Shown here: positions 10,068-19,563 of the stretch, in pieces | How positions within the stretch are numbered: the stretch's first letter is position 1 | Layout: every line of letters starts with the position of its first letter | NCBI RefSeq assembly: GCF_011007365.1 | Contig: NZ_WFKM01000005.1 | Location: 1 to 64,000, forward strand | Length of the DNA: 64,000 nt | Source of the DNA: Sphingobacterium sp. xlx-96 | Lineage (GTDB): Bacteria > Bacteroidota > Bacteroidia > Sphingobacteriales > Sphingobacteriaceae | Reading direction: 5' to 3' | The notes under the pieces: model-generated | What the model saw: the letters and a program-made list of their open reading frames with translations, nothing else | Databases searched by the model: none | What the model was told of the DNA's origin: nothing | Position numbers and translations under genes: made by a program

Positions 10068-11804
10068 CTACAAGCGTTTTTCAGCCCGCAGGAAAAAAGA
10101 AAAAACACTACCTACCCCATACTCACTGTCAACAGTGATCATTCCACCTTGCGCTTCAATAAAATCCTTACTAATGCTGAGTCCCAGTCCCGTTCCTTCT
10201 TTTTTTACGCCGGGTACCCGAAAGTAACGATGAAAGATCTTGTCCATGTACTCGGGCAAAATACCTTGACCTGTATCACCCACCGAAAACCAAACTTTAT
10301 CTTCCTTAACATATACCCGTACATACACATGAGAATCGTCATGCGAATACCGCAATGCATTAGAAATCAAATTCGTCAACACCCAAGCTGTCTTTTCTGA
10401 ATCTGCCTGAACTTTGACCATAGGCTCCTCGATATCCACAGCAATCTGAATATGACGTTGCTCCATCAGTGCGCGATTGGCCTCTACAGCGTAGTTAACA
10501 ATAGGCTTCACTTCGGTCGCCGTTATATTCATCTGAATAGCGCCACTTTCCACCTGAGCCATATTCAACAACTCCCCAGTAATCTGCAACAAGCGTTGCA
10601 AATCGTCTTTGATCCCTGTAACCAAATTCGACTGCTCTTCGTTTAATACCCCTATTTGCTTATTCTCCAACAGTTGTATTCCTAATTTAATAGAAGCGAT
10701 CGGTGTCTTAAACTCATGCGAAACCGTACCTATGAAATTAGTCTTTGCTAAGTCCATCTCCTTAAACGTCGTAACATTCTTTAATAAGACCACACGCCCG
10801 ATAAACTGTTCTCCACGTTCGCCCGTAGGAACTATCCCTATGTCAATAAGTTCCTTCTCAAAGTAGCTCTCCTTATCGTCAGCATATATTTTAAGCGTAC
10901 CGTTTCCTAAAAAAACATTCCCATCCCTATTCCAGTCTCTATACACATCACGGATCAAATCATTTCGCAATGCCAAATCCCGGATAGAATAACCGACCAA
11001 TTCTTCCCTTCTCATTCCGGTCACTTTACAGGCTTGCTCATTAGCAAACAGAACGATCTCATCTTCATCTGTACCGATTACCGGATCATGCATTCGGTCT
11101 ATCAACGTCTCGATGCGTTTCTTACTTTTCAATAGTTTATCTAATTTACTCTCCGCATACTCTTCAAGCTTTTCAGCCATCGTATTAAAAGAGTCTGCTA
11201 ACTCCACAAACTCCTTATGCCCGGAGAAAAATACACGTTTCTTATAGTTTTGATTCGCAATCTGTTTAATACTCTCCGTCAACTCCGTTATGGGATTCGC
11301 AATCGAAGAGGGTAGATTTACTAATAGAACGAAAGCAATCAAAAAGCATAAAGCTCCTGTTATAGATATTATGATAATTGCTCGCTCGGCGGTCTCATCG
11401 GCAATGACACTCTTTCGTTCGATAGCTTCCATATTCAAGCGCATTAATTCAGCGACATCCTGACGAATTGCCGACGTTAAGTTCTGATCTTTCGGATTCT
11501 TCATCAATGCATCCAAATGTTCGACAATAAGCGTTGTAGCCTCCTGCTCGCCAAGCTCCGTCACATTTAGTTGTTGCTTATCCAGATTTTCCCGAAAACG
11601 TTTTACCGACACAGGATCCCTTTCCAAATCTTCCAAAGCCAATAGCATATTATTGCTATACTGCAACGTATTATAGTTGGCCACCAGTATATTATTCGTA
11701 TCTCTTTTCAGTTGATTTACATACCAACCGCTTACAGATGCCAACAAGACTATCAGCAGGAAGAGCATCCCTACACCAAACGTAATTTTTGCCTTTATGT
11801 TCAT
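10068..11804 (-). CDS. Membrane sensor histidine kinase of the Kdp island
   Basis: A 578-residue kinase with an N-terminal membrane segment (about 8-28), an extracytoplasmic helical region (about 30-140), a second membrane segment (about 142-164), HAMP (about 165-220), PAS (about 230-345), HisKA with the H-box VSHEFKTP (His363) and a HATPase domain. The N-box (NLISNALRYS), G1 (DTGQGI), F-box (FHRYF) and G2 (GTGLGLSI) are all present, so it should be active. It lies 31 bp after the KdpD sensor gene and lacks KdpD's own membrane and GAF regions. I infer that the cytosolic KdpD protein and this kinase together replace full-length KdpD and signal to the NtrC-type regulator at 19564-20898. The partnership is inferred from gene order. 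Confidence 0.9.
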   Translation of the reverse strand: MNIKAKITFGVGMLFLLIVLLASVSGWYVNQLKRDTNNILVANYNTLQYSNNMLLALEDLERDPVSVKRFRENLDKQQLNVTELGEQEATTLIVEHLDALMKNPKDQNLTSAIRQDVAELMRLNMEAIERKSVIADETAERAIIIISITGALCFLIAFVLLVNLPSSIANPITELTESIKQIANQNYKKRVFFSGHKEFVELADSFNTMAEKLEEYAESKLDKLLKSKKRIETLIDRMHDPVIGTDEDEIVLFANEQACKVTGMRREELVGYSIRDLALRNDLIRDVYRDWNRDGNVFLGNGTLKIYADDKESYFEKELIDIGIVPTGERGEQFIGRVVLLKNVTTFKEMDLAKTNFIGTVSHEFKTPIASIKLGIQLLENKQIGVLNEEQSNLVTGIKDDLQRLLQITGELLNMAQVESGAIQMNITATEVKPIVNYAVEANRALMEQRHIQIAVDIEEPMVKVQADSEKTAWVLTNLISNALRYSHDDSHVYVRVYVKEDKVWFSVGDTGQGILPEYMDKIFHRYFRVPGVKKEGTGLGLSISKDFIEAQGGMITVDSEYGVGSVFSFFLRAEKRL

Positions 11805-11835
11805 ACCATTTGTTCTTTAATTGGGACTATAACTA

Positions 11836-12957
11836 TCAGCTTAGAATCACCAAATCTATATTTTCTTTTGATAATTTATTTAATAAAGTATTAAAAGTAT
11901 CGGTAGCCAAAATTATCCTTAACAACGTCAAATGCGGTTTACCGATACATACCGTTGTTATTCTTCGGTCTTCGCATTGTGATAGAATAGTTTGGGTAAT
12001 ACGATTGCTTTTTATTTTGATGATTTCTGCGCCTAAATCCGTAGCCAACTTAAAGTTATTAATGAGATGCCGCTGTTTATCCAGCGCAATCTTGTCCAGT
12101 CGCTCTTTATTGGTCTGCACATAAAGCACGTACCAGATCGCGTTATAGTAATTGGCCAATCTAGCCGTCTTACGGATGATGGTTCGCGCAGTCTTTTCAT
12201 TTGAACTGATACAAGCTAAAAGACGTTCCTTTTTAACAGAGCGCAAGGGAGCTATCTCCGATTCGACCTTCCGCTGTACCTGCGAAGCAACCTCTTTCAA
12301 TGCCAGTTCACGCAACTGAAGAATATGATCACTTTTGAAGAAATTAGCCAATGCGGCATCGACTTTATTTTTGTCATAAATCTTTCCCTCTTTCAAGCGA
12401 TCGATTAGTTCTTCTGCACTTAAGTCTATGTTCACCACTTCATCGGCCAATGCTACGACGCTATCGGGGATACGTTCACGGACCTCCACACCTGTGATGG
12501 CACGAATCTCATCATTCAAACTTTCGATATGCTGTATATTCACCGCGCTAACCACATTAATTCCAGCTGCCAGAATATCCATCACATCCTGCCACCTCTT
12601 TGCATTGGCACTGCCTTCCATATTGGTATGAGCCAGTTCGTCAACGATTACCACTTCTGGCCGTACAGACAAGATGGCCTGGAGGTCCATTTCCTCCAGT
12701 TCCTTGCCTTTATAAAACATGCGTTTCCGCTGAATGATCGGAAGTCCCTCTAGGAGCGAATGCGTCTCTTTTCTATAATGTGTTTCTATAAAGCCAATCT
12801 TTACATCAACTCCATTCTTTAGCATCGAATGCGCCTCCTGTAGCATACGATAGGTCTTCCCCACCCCTGCGCTCATCCCAATGTAGAGTTTAAATTTTCC
12901 TTTTCTTGACTTTTTGATCAGTTCAAGAAAATGCTCCGCACGTTTATTTTCTTCCAT
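11836..12957 (-). CDS. kdpD: Stand-alone KdpD sensor protein (KdpD N-terminal and Usp domains only)
   Basis: 373 residues matching only the N-terminal half of KdpD. The KdpD domain has a Walker A motif GMSAGVGKT (residues 27-35), a Walker B-like VVIVDELAHTN and the family phrase GKIYDKNKVDAAL. A universal-stress-protein-like domain follows (about 240-373). No transmembrane helices and no kinase domain are present; full-length KdpD is around 900 residues. In enterobacteria this region senses cytosolic potassium and ATP and carries a c-di-AMP site in some lineages; whether either applies here is unknown. It lies 21 bp after the porin gene and 31 bp before the kinase gene, consistent with one transcript and a two-protein sensor. 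Confidence 0.92.
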   Translation of the reverse strand: MEENKRAEHFLELIKKSRKGKFKLYIGMSAGVGKTYRMLQEAHSMLKNGVDVKIGFIETHYRKETHSLLEGLPIIQRKRMFYKGKELEEMDLQAILSVRPEVVIVDELAHTNMEGSANAKRWQDVMDILAAGINVVSAVNIQHIESLNDEIRAITGVEVRERIPDSVVALADEVVNIDLSAEELIDRLKEGKIYDKNKVDAALANFFKSDHILQLRELALKEVASQVQRKVESEIAPLRSVKKERLLACISSNEKTARTIIRKTARLANYYNAIWYVLYVQTNKERLDKIALDKQRHLINNFKLATDLGAEIIKIKSNRITQTILSQCEDRRITTVCIGKPHLTLLRIILATDTFNTLLNKLSKENIDLVILS

Positions 12958-12978
12958 ACCTTTTTATTTATCAGGCTG

Positions 12979-14031
12979 TCAAAACTTAACAGCCAACGCA
13001 GTTGTCGCGGTCCAATGCTGCCTTTTGTCCTGCATCAGGTCTTTGACTTCTATCCGCCACAGCAGATTTGGTAAAATATGATAATCTGCATTCACCGATG
13101 CTCCAAAGCTACGCATCCCTTCTACAGCTGGAACGGAAACAATAACACCTTTGCGATCTTTATAATACTCGGCACGTCCAGCAAAACGCCATGCCGTACC
13201 AACTTTATAGCTCAATATTAGTGCTGGCGAATACCATATATTATAGTTGTCACTTCCCTTCTCCCGTTGCTCTGCACCTATATCAAATACCGCAGTAATA
13301 CTCAGGTTCTCGGTCCAGTGAAACTGTCCATACAAATTGTGAAAATAACGCATCTGCCTTGTACTATCCGGTTTATCACTACCTACAAAAGAACTGCTAT
13401 TAAATGTTAATCGCTCTGCGGGGCGATATGTCAATTGATGCCCGAAAGCAGGTGTTGTATTTCCGTCGACCCGTTGTATGCGCTGCCACCCATTGAGCAC
13501 CAATAACGCCAATTGCCATTTTTTATTAACCGTCTGATATGACAGCTTTGCTCCTGTTTCAAAATAAGGCGAATTCTCAGCCATCAAACTGCGTGTCAAA
13601 GTCGGACAATCCATACCTATTGCGCTCTCCGCACCAATATGAGAAGGTAATATACCAACATCCAACCACAAGTCTTTAGTAGAAGAAAGCCGCACACCAA
13701 CATTGGCTTCATAAATGTTTTTTAAGACATCAGGCTCCGCAGCATAGTTGGCGCTCATATACGACCCTATCCCCATTGCTAAATTAGTCCGCATTCGCTC
13801 TGCCTCATAGGAAGCTTTTATAACCCCTAAATTCAAGCTTATCTCGTTGTTGCGATTGTGACTATATATAAAGTTAGGTCTTTGATTTGATTTATGAGAG
13901 CCAAAATCATGTTGGTAATAAACTTCAGCGTTGCCACTAACCTGCAGTCCCTTATTATCTTGTGCACCTGCTTTTAAAAAAACTCCTCCTAATAGGATAG
14001 CACCTACCCATGCAGCTATATATCTTTCCAT
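12979..14031 (-). CDS. Outer-membrane beta-barrel porin, BBP2/OmpL-like, in the kdp operon
   Basis: About 350 residues from the ATG at 14031 (MERYIAAW), with a signal peptide ending near KAGAQ, many alternating amphipathic strands and a C-terminal Phe typical of outer-membrane barrels. I chose this start because it is preceded by tatacat, as in kdpA and kdpC; an in-frame ATG at 14052 would add seven residues before the signal sequence. It lies 28 bp after kdpC and 21 bp before kdpD. Its place inside the operon suggests it lets potassium or another ion cross the outer membrane to the high-affinity pump. That role is inference; the family resemblance is moderate. Confidence 0.8.
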   Translation of the reverse strand: MERYIAAWVGAILLGGVFLKAGAQDNKGLQVSGNAEVYYQHDFGSHKSNQRPNFIYSHNRNNEISLNLGVIKASYEAERMRTNLAMGIGSYMSANYAAEPDVLKNIYEANVGVRLSSTKDLWLDVGILPSHIGAESAIGMDCPTLTRSLMAENSPYFETGAKLSYQTVNKKWQLALLVLNGWQRIQRVDGNTTPAFGHQLTYRPAERLTFNSSSFVGSDKPDSTRQMRYFHNLYGQFHWTENLSITAVFDIGAEQREKGSDNYNIWYSPALILSYKVGTAWRFAGRAEYYKDRKGVIVSVPAVEGMRSFGASVNADYHILPNLLWRIEVKDLMQDKRQHWTATTALAVKF

Positions 14032-14059
14032 ATGTATATTACTTATTATCATCTTTTAA

Positions 14060-14623
14060 TTATTTACCCAACTGATCCAAAGCGAGGTTCAATTCCAGAA
14101 CATTGATTTTCTCGGGACCAAACAAACCTAAGAGGGGATGCTCAATACAGCTATCAATCAACACGTGAATACGTGCAGTATCCAATTGACGTTGCTGTGC
14201 GATTCGATCCACCTGGATGCGTGCCGCGGCAACAGAAATATGAGGATCTAATCCACTGCCACTAGCGGTGACAAGATCAACCGGAATATCAGAGACTTTT
14301 ACCGTAGGATTCTGCAGCACAAACTCATCTATCCGCTGCTTGACAAGCAGAAGGTATTCCTCATTATTAGGTCCTTTATTACTAGCGCCCGAACCAGCTG
14401 CATTATAATCAACAGCAGAAGGACGTGACCAGAAATACTTTGATTCTTTAAACGATTGACCTATGTTTTTATAATACGCTTTCCCATCCTGTGTGACCAA
14501 GATTCCCCTTCCATTGTCTTTTGACAATTGTCCTACACCCCATAATACGCATGGGTATAACACAACAAATAAAAGAATTAAGATAAATGTCAGCTTTATA
14601 GCTGGTAATATATTTGTTTTCAT
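14060..14623 (-). CDS. kdpC: Potassium-transporting ATPase subunit C
   Basis: 187 residues, the usual KdpC length. One N-terminal membrane helix (about 8-30) is followed by a periplasmic domain with the family motifs YFWSRPSAVDYNAAGSGASN, VTASGSGLDPHISVAAA and NVLELNLALD near the end. KdpC stabilises the KdpA-KdpB complex and affects its affinity for potassium. The gene follows kdpB by 20 bp and precedes the porin gene. The start at 14623 is preceded by tatacat, as in kdpA. Confidence 0.97.
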   Translation of the reverse strand: MKTNILPAIKLTFILILLFVVLYPCVLWGVGQLSKDNGRGILVTQDGKAYYKNIGQSFKESKYFWSRPSAVDYNAAGSGASNKGPNNEEYLLLVKQRIDEFVLQNPTVKVSDIPVDLVTASGSGLDPHISVAAARIQVDRIAQQRQLDTARIHVLIDSCIEHPLLGLFGPEKINVLELNLALDQLGK

Positions 14624-14643
14624 ATGTATAACTATTTAAAATA

Positions 14644-16713
14644 CTAAAAGAATAAAGCCACCAGTATGTCGATCAGTTTAATACCGACAAATGGCACTAG
14701 CACACCCCCTAGACCATATACCAATAGGTTACGTCGCAATAACGCACTTGCACCTATTGGTTTGTAGGCCACACCCTTCAATGCCAGCGGGATCAATATG
14801 GGGATGACAATAGCATTAAAAATTACAGCCGAAAGTATAGCTGTTTCCGGACTGTGTAGACGCATAATATTAAGCCCCTGCAGCGCTGGTATCGCCGCAA
14901 CAAACAATGCCGGAATAATAGCAAAATACTTAGCTACGTCATTAGCTATACTAAAAGTCGTCAAAGTACCTCTGGTCATGAGCAATTGCTTACCGATTTC
15001 AACGACCTCAATCAGCTTGGTAGGATCATTGTCCAGATCTACCATATTACCGGCTTCTTTGGCAGCTTGTGTTCCGCTATTCATAGCGACACCAACATCA
15101 GCTTGTGCCAGGGCAGGAGCATCATTTGTACCGTCTCCCATCATTGCTACCAAGCGACCTTCCTGTTGCTCCTTCTTGATATAGTTCATCTTATCTTCCG
15201 GCTTTGCTTCGGCGATAAAATCATCTACTCCTGCTTTTTCAGCGATATACCGCGCGGTCAATGGGTTATCCCCCGTTACCATAACCGTCTTAATTCCCAT
15301 CTTCCGAAGGCGTTCAAATCGCTCCTGAATACCTGTTTTAATCACATCTTGCAACTCAATCACACCCAACACCTGATTATTCTCCGTTACAACCAGTGGT
15401 GTACCCCCATTTTCCGAAATTGTTTTCACATGTTCTAAAGTGTCCTTCGGAAATACATTTCCAGCTTGCTCCACCTGTACACGCATGGCATCTGTAGCAC
15501 CCTTTCGAATAGACCTATCCCCTATATTCACACCAGAACTACGAGTCTCTGCTGTAAAACGAATAAAACTCAATTCCGATAGTTTATGGTCGAATGACAC
15601 CACCCCATCTTTTATATAAGAGATACTCTCCTTATCTGTGATAAGCCTAGCATTATCAGTTACACTCGCCAACTCCACAATAGATTTTCCTTCCGGAGTT
15701 TCGTCCGCTACAGAACTCAGTAATGCAGCCTCAATTAATGCCTTACTACCATGCCCCTCTGTCGGATAAAAGTGAGTAGCCTTCCTATTTCCTATAGTGA
15801 TCGTACCGGTTTTATCCAGCAATAATACGTCGATATCTCCTGCTGTCTCTACAGCTTTACCACTCTTCGTGATAACATTCGCCTTCAACGCCCTATCCAT
15901 ACCAGCAATACCAATCGCAGACAACAGTCCACCGATTGTAGTCGGAATAAGACAAACAAATAATGCGATAAATGAAGCTATAGTGATGTGTACATTAGCA
16001 TAATCAGCAAAAGGCTTCAAGGTGATGGTGACTAAAACAAACACCAACGTAAATCCTGACAACAAAATGGTCAAAGCGACTTCATTTGGAGTTTTTTGGC
16101 GACTCGCTCCTTCCACAAGGGCAATCATTTTATCCAAAAAGCTCTCTCCTGGCTGAGCAGTTACCTGCACCACAATACGATCAGAAAGCACTTTCGTACC
16201 TCCAGTGACCGAACTCTTATCTCCTCCCGATTCCCGAATGACCGGAGCAGACTCTCCTGTGATAGCACTCTCGTCTATAGTAGCCAATCCTTCGATAATC
16301 TCCCCGTCCGAGGGAATAATATCACCAGCTTCACAATAAAACACGTCACCTTTACGAAGTGTCGCTGAGGAAACTATCCTACCGTCCGATAACTTTGCAG
16401 GCGTATCTTCACGGGTCTTCCGAAGGCTATCGGCCTGTGCTTTACCACGAGCCTCCGCTATAGCTTCTGCAAAATTTGCAAAAAGCAATGTCAACAGCAA
16501 TACGAGAAAGACCACAAAATTGTATAGTAAGCTACCTTGTTCTTGTTCGCCAAAGGCAATCCATCCACAGACAAACAGCATAATCACGGTACCCAATTCT
16601 ACGGTAAACATTATAGGATTGCGGTACATATGTCTTGGATGCAGCTTTACAAAAGATTGCTTCAAGGCATCATTTATCATATTTCCTTGAAACAAGGATT
16701 TAGTATTTTCCAT
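14644..16713 (-). CDS. kdpB: Potassium-transporting ATPase ATP-binding subunit B
   Basis: A 689-residue P-type ATPase of normal KdpB length. The phosphorylation motif DKTGT is in [13 protein letters not shown], the actuator motif is TGES (AITGESAPV), and the hinge signature [21 protein letters not shown] is complete apart from lineage differences. Membrane helices flank the actuator domain and fill the C-terminus. KdpB hydrolyses ATP to drive potassium uptake through KdpA in the inner membrane. It lies between kdpA (50 bp upstream) and kdpC (20 bp downstream). Confidence 0.98.
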   Translation of the reverse strand: MENTKSLFQGNMINDALKQSFVKLHPRHMYRNPIMFTVELGTVIMLFVCGWIAFGEQEQGSLLYNFVVFLVLLLTLLFANFAEAIAEARGKAQADSLRKTREDTPAKLSDGRIVSSATLRKGDVFYCEAGDIIPSDGEIIEGLATIDESAITGESAPVIRESGGDKSSVTGGTKVLSDRIVVQVTAQPGESFLDKMIALVEGASRQKTPNEVALTILLSGFTLVFVLVTITLKPFADYANVHITIASFIALFVCLIPTTIGGLLSAIGIAGMDRALKANVITKSGKAVETAGDIDVLLLDKTGTITIGNRKATHFYPTEGHGSKALIEAALLSSVADETPEGKSIVELASVTDNARLITDKESISYIKDGVVSFDHKLSELSFIRFTAETRSSGVNIGDRSIRKGATDAMRVQVEQAGNVFPKDTLEHVKTISENGGTPLVVTENNQVLGVIELQDVIKTGIQERFERLRKMGIKTVMVTGDNPLTARYIAEKAGVDDFIAEAKPEDKMNYIKKEQQEGRLVAMMGDGTNDAPALAQADVGVAMNSGTQAAKEAGNMVDLDNDPTKLIEVVEIGKQLLMTRGTLTTFSIANDVAKYFAIIPALFVAAIPALQGLNIMRLHSPETAILSAVIFNAIVIPILIPLALKGVAYKPIGASALLRRNLLVYGLGGVLVPFVGIKLIDILVALFF

Positions 16714-16763
16714 TAGTATAGTATTAATAGTGTATTTCCCTCTAAAAGTCTTCTATCTCTAAA

Positions 16764-18452
16764 TTAACGTGCAGAAAAGTATTCTGCCAAAGGGCCTAAA
16801 GTCAGGGCTGGAAAAAAGGCTAATGCGGCAACAATAATGATAACTGTAAAAATCATCATACCAAAAGTAGTCGTATCTGTTTTTAAGGTTCCTTCCCCTT
16901 CAGGTATAAATTTCTTTTGCGCCATCAATCCCGCAATCGCCACAGGACCTATAATGGGCAGAAAACGACTTAAGATCAACACAATCCCCGTACTGATATT
17001 CCACCAAAGCGTATTATCTCCCAAGCCTTCAAATCCGCTACCATTATTGGCAGATGCAGAAGTATACTCATATAATATCTCACTAAAACCGTGAAATCCC
17101 GGATTATTTAATGTTCCTGCCGTCAACTGAGGAAATGCTGTAGAAATACCCGTGCCGACAAGAATAAGAAATGGATGAATCAGTGCCACAATCATAGCGA
17201 TCTTCATCTCCCGCGCTTCTACTTTTTTACCAAAAAGCTCTGGAGTACGTCCCACCATAAGGCCGCTGATAAAAACAGCAAGTATCACAAAGACAAAAAA
17301 GTTCAGTATACCTACCCCCACACCACCGTAAAAACTATTAATCATCATAGCCAACAGTTCATTCATCCCAGATAGCGGCATTGTACTGTCGTGCATACTA
17401 TTCACCGAACCCGTGGAAATAACGGTAGTAGCAATACTCCAAAAGCCCGAAGCTGCGGCCCCAATACGCAATTCCTTCCCTTCCATAGCCCCTAGTCTAT
17501 TATCGATCCCCATGTTCCCTATTGCAGGATTTCCTTGCATCTCCATATATACATTGGGTATCACCAACAGTAAAAAACCAAAGGTCATGACTGAAAACAT
17601 CATCCATGAAAAACGAAGACGCTTCGTAAAATATCCGAAAGCAAACAACATAGCCAACGGAATAATCATCTGCGCCATCATCTCCAACATGTTTGTCAGG
17701 TAAGTGGGGTTTTCAAGAGGGTGAGACCCATTCGTACCAAAGAATCCACCTCCATTTGTACCAACATGTTTTATCGCGACAAAACCGGCTACCGGCCCAC
17801 GAGAAACCTCTACCGTATCCCCTTCCAATGTTTGCATCGTCCCCTTACCCTCGAATGTCATCGGCGTACCTTGAAAAATCAAAACTATCGCAACAAAAAG
17901 TGAAATAGGCAATAAAATTCGTGTACAAGATAACATGAGATAATTATAAAAATTCCCCAATTTATCTGCCGTCTTATCCCGAAACGCCCTAAATACCACT
18001 ACCGCTGCCGCCATCCCAGTACCTGCACTGACGAACTGTAAAAACATCAGCCACAATTGGGCTAAATAGCTGACCCCTGTCTCGCCCGAATAATGCTGTA
18101 AATTACAGTTCACCACAAAAGAGATCGTTGTATTAAAGGCCAAATCAGCAGACATACTAGCATTGTTATCTGGATTCAACGGCAGACTACCCTGCGTCAT
18201 CAAGAGTAGCATACCTATAATAAACCATAGCATATTGATGGTCAACATCGCGACCATCTGTTGCTTCCAGCTCATCTCCTGCGATGGATTAATACCACTG
18301 ATCTTAAAAACGAATCTTTCAAGAGGTCCCAAAACACCATCAAACAAGGTTTTATCACCACTATAAACCCGAGCTATGTATCTCCCCAATGGAATAGCCA
18401 GAACTATGGTCAGTAGGAAAAGAATTACAATACTTAATATTTCTGTGTTCAT
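16764..18452 (-). CDS. kdpA: Potassium-transporting ATPase potassium-binding subunit A
   Basis: 562 residues with about ten membrane helices, the normal KdpA length. Selectivity-filter-like motifs of the superfamily of K+ transporters are visible, including KHVGTNGGGFFGTNGSHPLENP and TSASANNGSGFEGL. KdpA binds and conducts potassium in the inner-membrane KdpFABC complex. It follows kdpF by 36 bp and precedes kdpB by 50 bp. Confidence 0.98.
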   Translation of the reverse strand: MNTEILSIVILFLLTIVLAIPLGRYIARVYSGDKTLFDGVLGPLERFVFKISGINPSQEMSWKQQMVAMLTINMLWFIIGMLLLMTQGSLPLNPDNNASMSADLAFNTTISFVVNCNLQHYSGETGVSYLAQLWLMFLQFVSAGTGMAAAVVVFRAFRDKTADKLGNFYNYLMLSCTRILLPISLFVAIVLIFQGTPMTFEGKGTMQTLEGDTVEVSRGPVAGFVAIKHVGTNGGGFFGTNGSHPLENPTYLTNMLEMMAQMIIPLAMLFAFGYFTKRLRFSWMMFSVMTFGFLLLVIPNVYMEMQGNPAIGNMGIDNRLGAMEGKELRIGAAASGFWSIATTVISTGSVNSMHDSTMPLSGMNELLAMMINSFYGGVGVGILNFFVFVILAVFISGLMVGRTPELFGKKVEAREMKIAMIVALIHPFLILVGTGISTAFPQLTAGTLNNPGFHGFSEILYEYTSASANNGSGFEGLGDNTLWWNISTGIVLILSRFLPIIGPVAIAGLMAQKKFIPEGEGTLKTDTTTFGMMIFTVIIIVAALAFFPALTLGPLAEYFSAR

Positions 18453-18488
18453 ATATGTATATTTTTTAAAATATCCGTCTTCTAAAAT

Positions 18489-18566
18489 TTAAAACTTCTC
18501 CGGGTTGAGCAGCACATAAGCGATATATATAAATACTGCAACTGCGATTATAAATAGGATACTCAT
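18489..18566 (-). CDS. kdpF: KdpF-like small membrane subunit (25 residues)
   Basis: The ATG at 18566 opens a 25-residue protein, MSILFIIAVAVFIYIAYVLL followed by NPEKF: one membrane helix with a short polar tail, matching KdpF, which also ends in a Pro-Glu-containing tail. It lies 36 bp upstream of kdpA, as in other kdpFABC operons. Its start overlaps the stop of the preceding gene in an ATGA (18566-18563), so it is probably translationally coupled. KdpF stabilises the Kdp complex in E. coli. Confidence 0.88.
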   Translation of the reverse strand: MSILFIIAVAVFIYIAYVLLNPEKF

Positions 18567-18946
18567 AGTCTTGATTTTTGAGTTTGATTCTCGATTACCT
18601 GTTGTTGATACACCCCCTGTAGCTGATATGGAATACGTCTATAAAACTGTTCCCATTGCTGTTGGTCACACTGTCGTCTAAAGCTCTCAAACGCACGTAC
18701 TACCATATTTTCAATTAGATAGCGCACGTACTTATCCCCCTTTTGGTATACCTGTCCTAAGAACCGTATATGCATACAGGCATCCTTTAAGCGATTTGTC
18801 AGTAATAACGTCCTCAAAAAATTGACCACTGCCTGTAGCACTCCAGCGATGTTGCGCTTCTTTGAAAGCAGATCTATCTCTTCTTCGATCTCTTTACAAT
18901 CATGTGCTAGATAGGTAGCCATGTTTTCTTCATTTACCCTTTTCAT
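18563..18946 (-). CDS. Uncharacterised small protein of the kdp island (paralogue B)
   Basis: I do not recognise the family with certainty. From the ATG at 18946 it is 127 residues, predicted mostly helical, rich in Gln, Arg and Lys, without signal peptide or membrane helix. The frame extends to 19057, but that would overlap the previous gene by about 100 bp; the chosen start lies 5 bp after the previous stop. Its C-terminal half resembles the neighbouring gene: VYQKGDKYVRYLIEN here against LYQSGNRYTKNAIEN there, and both end in VI(L)EN. Its stop overlaps the kdpF start (ATGA). The position suggests a role in regulating or assembling the Kdp system, which is inference. Confidence 0.75.
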   Translation of the reverse strand: MKRVNEENMATYLAHDCKEIEEEIDLLSKKRNIAGVLQAVVNFLRTLLLTNRLKDACMHIRFLGQVYQKGDKYVRYLIENMVVRAFESFRRQCDQQQWEQFYRRIPYQLQGVYQQQVIENQTQKSRL

Positions 18947-18951
18947 ATTAA

Positions 18952-19308
18952 TTAGTTCTCTAAGATAACTTTCAAATATTCCTTTCGCAGCTCTTTGGGC
19001 AGCAGAGCCATGTGCTGCTTTAGACTGGCTGGACATTCTTCCTGTATCAGTTCGCACAGAAATTCATTTTCTATGGCGTTTTTGGTGTACCTATTACCAC
19101 TTTGATATAGAAGATTCACCACCTTGCCTATATCTTCCACCCATTGTAAGTCTTCATCTGTTCCTGTACGGATTCTATTCATACAGGAACAGGCCAGACG
19201 TCGCAACATCTGATAATCTGACTCCTCATCGCAGGCTTGCTGGATTCCCGGAATCCATTGCGTTAGCGTACTTTTAATTTTGGTTTCCATTTTTACTGTC
19301 TTTATCAT
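18952..19308 (-). CDS. Uncharacterised small protein of the kdp island (paralogue A)
   Basis: 118 residues, soluble and helical, family not recognised with certainty. It has a CSC motif (LACSCMNRI) and the phrase LYQSGNRYTKNAIENEF shared with the next gene, so the two look like an ancient tandem duplication. The ATG at 19308 directly abuts the stop of a 27-codon ORF (TAGATG); an internal ATG at 19290 is an alternative. It is the first sizeable gene of the apparent kdp transcript, after the regulator's terminator at 19501-19527. Confidence 0.75.
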   Translation of the reverse strand: MIKTVKMETKIKSTLTQWIPGIQQACDEESDYQMLRRLACSCMNRIRTGTDEDLQWVEDIGKVVNLLYQSGNRYTKNAIENEFLCELIQEECPASLKQHMALLPKELRKEYLKVILEN

Positions 19309-19392
19309 CTAGATATTCTCGAAAAAAGAGACTGATCTGAACAATAACCAAAAACAGATAAGCCCCACAGTTAATAAAATAATTGACAACAT
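19309..19392 (-). CDS. Putative 27-residue single-helix membrane peptide heading the kdp operon
   Basis: ATG at 19392, stop TAG at 19309: MLSIILLTVGLICFWLLFRS then VSFFENI, a strongly hydrophobic segment with a charged C-terminal end. An aaggag sequence lies at 19413-19408, about 15 nt upstream of the ATG, which is rather far. The stop is directly followed by the ATG of the next gene. It is KdpF-like in size and topology but not in sequence. It could be a real small subunit or a leader peptide; coding is unproven. Confidence 0.5.
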   Translation of the reverse strand: MLSIILLTVGLICFWLLFRSVSFFENI

Positions 19393-19500
19393 ATTTTTCT
19401 TTGTTTACTCCTTAATGCCAAAGTTTATTCCAAGTCAATCCAAAAAAACACAAACAACTATCTATCAACCAAAAACAAACAGAAGTACTTATTCATCAAC

Positions 19501-19527
19501 AAAAAAAGCCTATCAAAATGATAGGCT
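19501..19527 (-). terminator. Rho-independent terminator of the NtrC-type regulator gene
   Basis: A 9-bp stem (agcctatca paired with tgataggct) with a 3-nt loop is followed on the minus strand by seven Ts, about 37 bp after the regulator's stop. It separates the regulator transcript from the kdp structural operon, whose promoter must then lie in about 19414-19500 unless there is read-through. I saw no strict sigma-54 GG-N10-GC element there. Confidence 0.88.
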
Positions 19528-19563
19528 CTTTCTCAAAATGAGTGCGTTTTATTTTAATATGAT

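Noticed and set aside
18563..19057. Longer start at 19057 for the second small kdp-island protein
   Set aside because: It would overlap the preceding gene by about 100 bp and add residues without similarity; ATG 18946 lies 5 bp after the previous stop.
19416..19433. Possible sigma-54 promoter before the kdp operon (ttgg, then tttggca)
   Set aside because: Spacing or the -12 GC does not fit, and the start it predicts would cut off the aaggag site of the 27-codon ORF.
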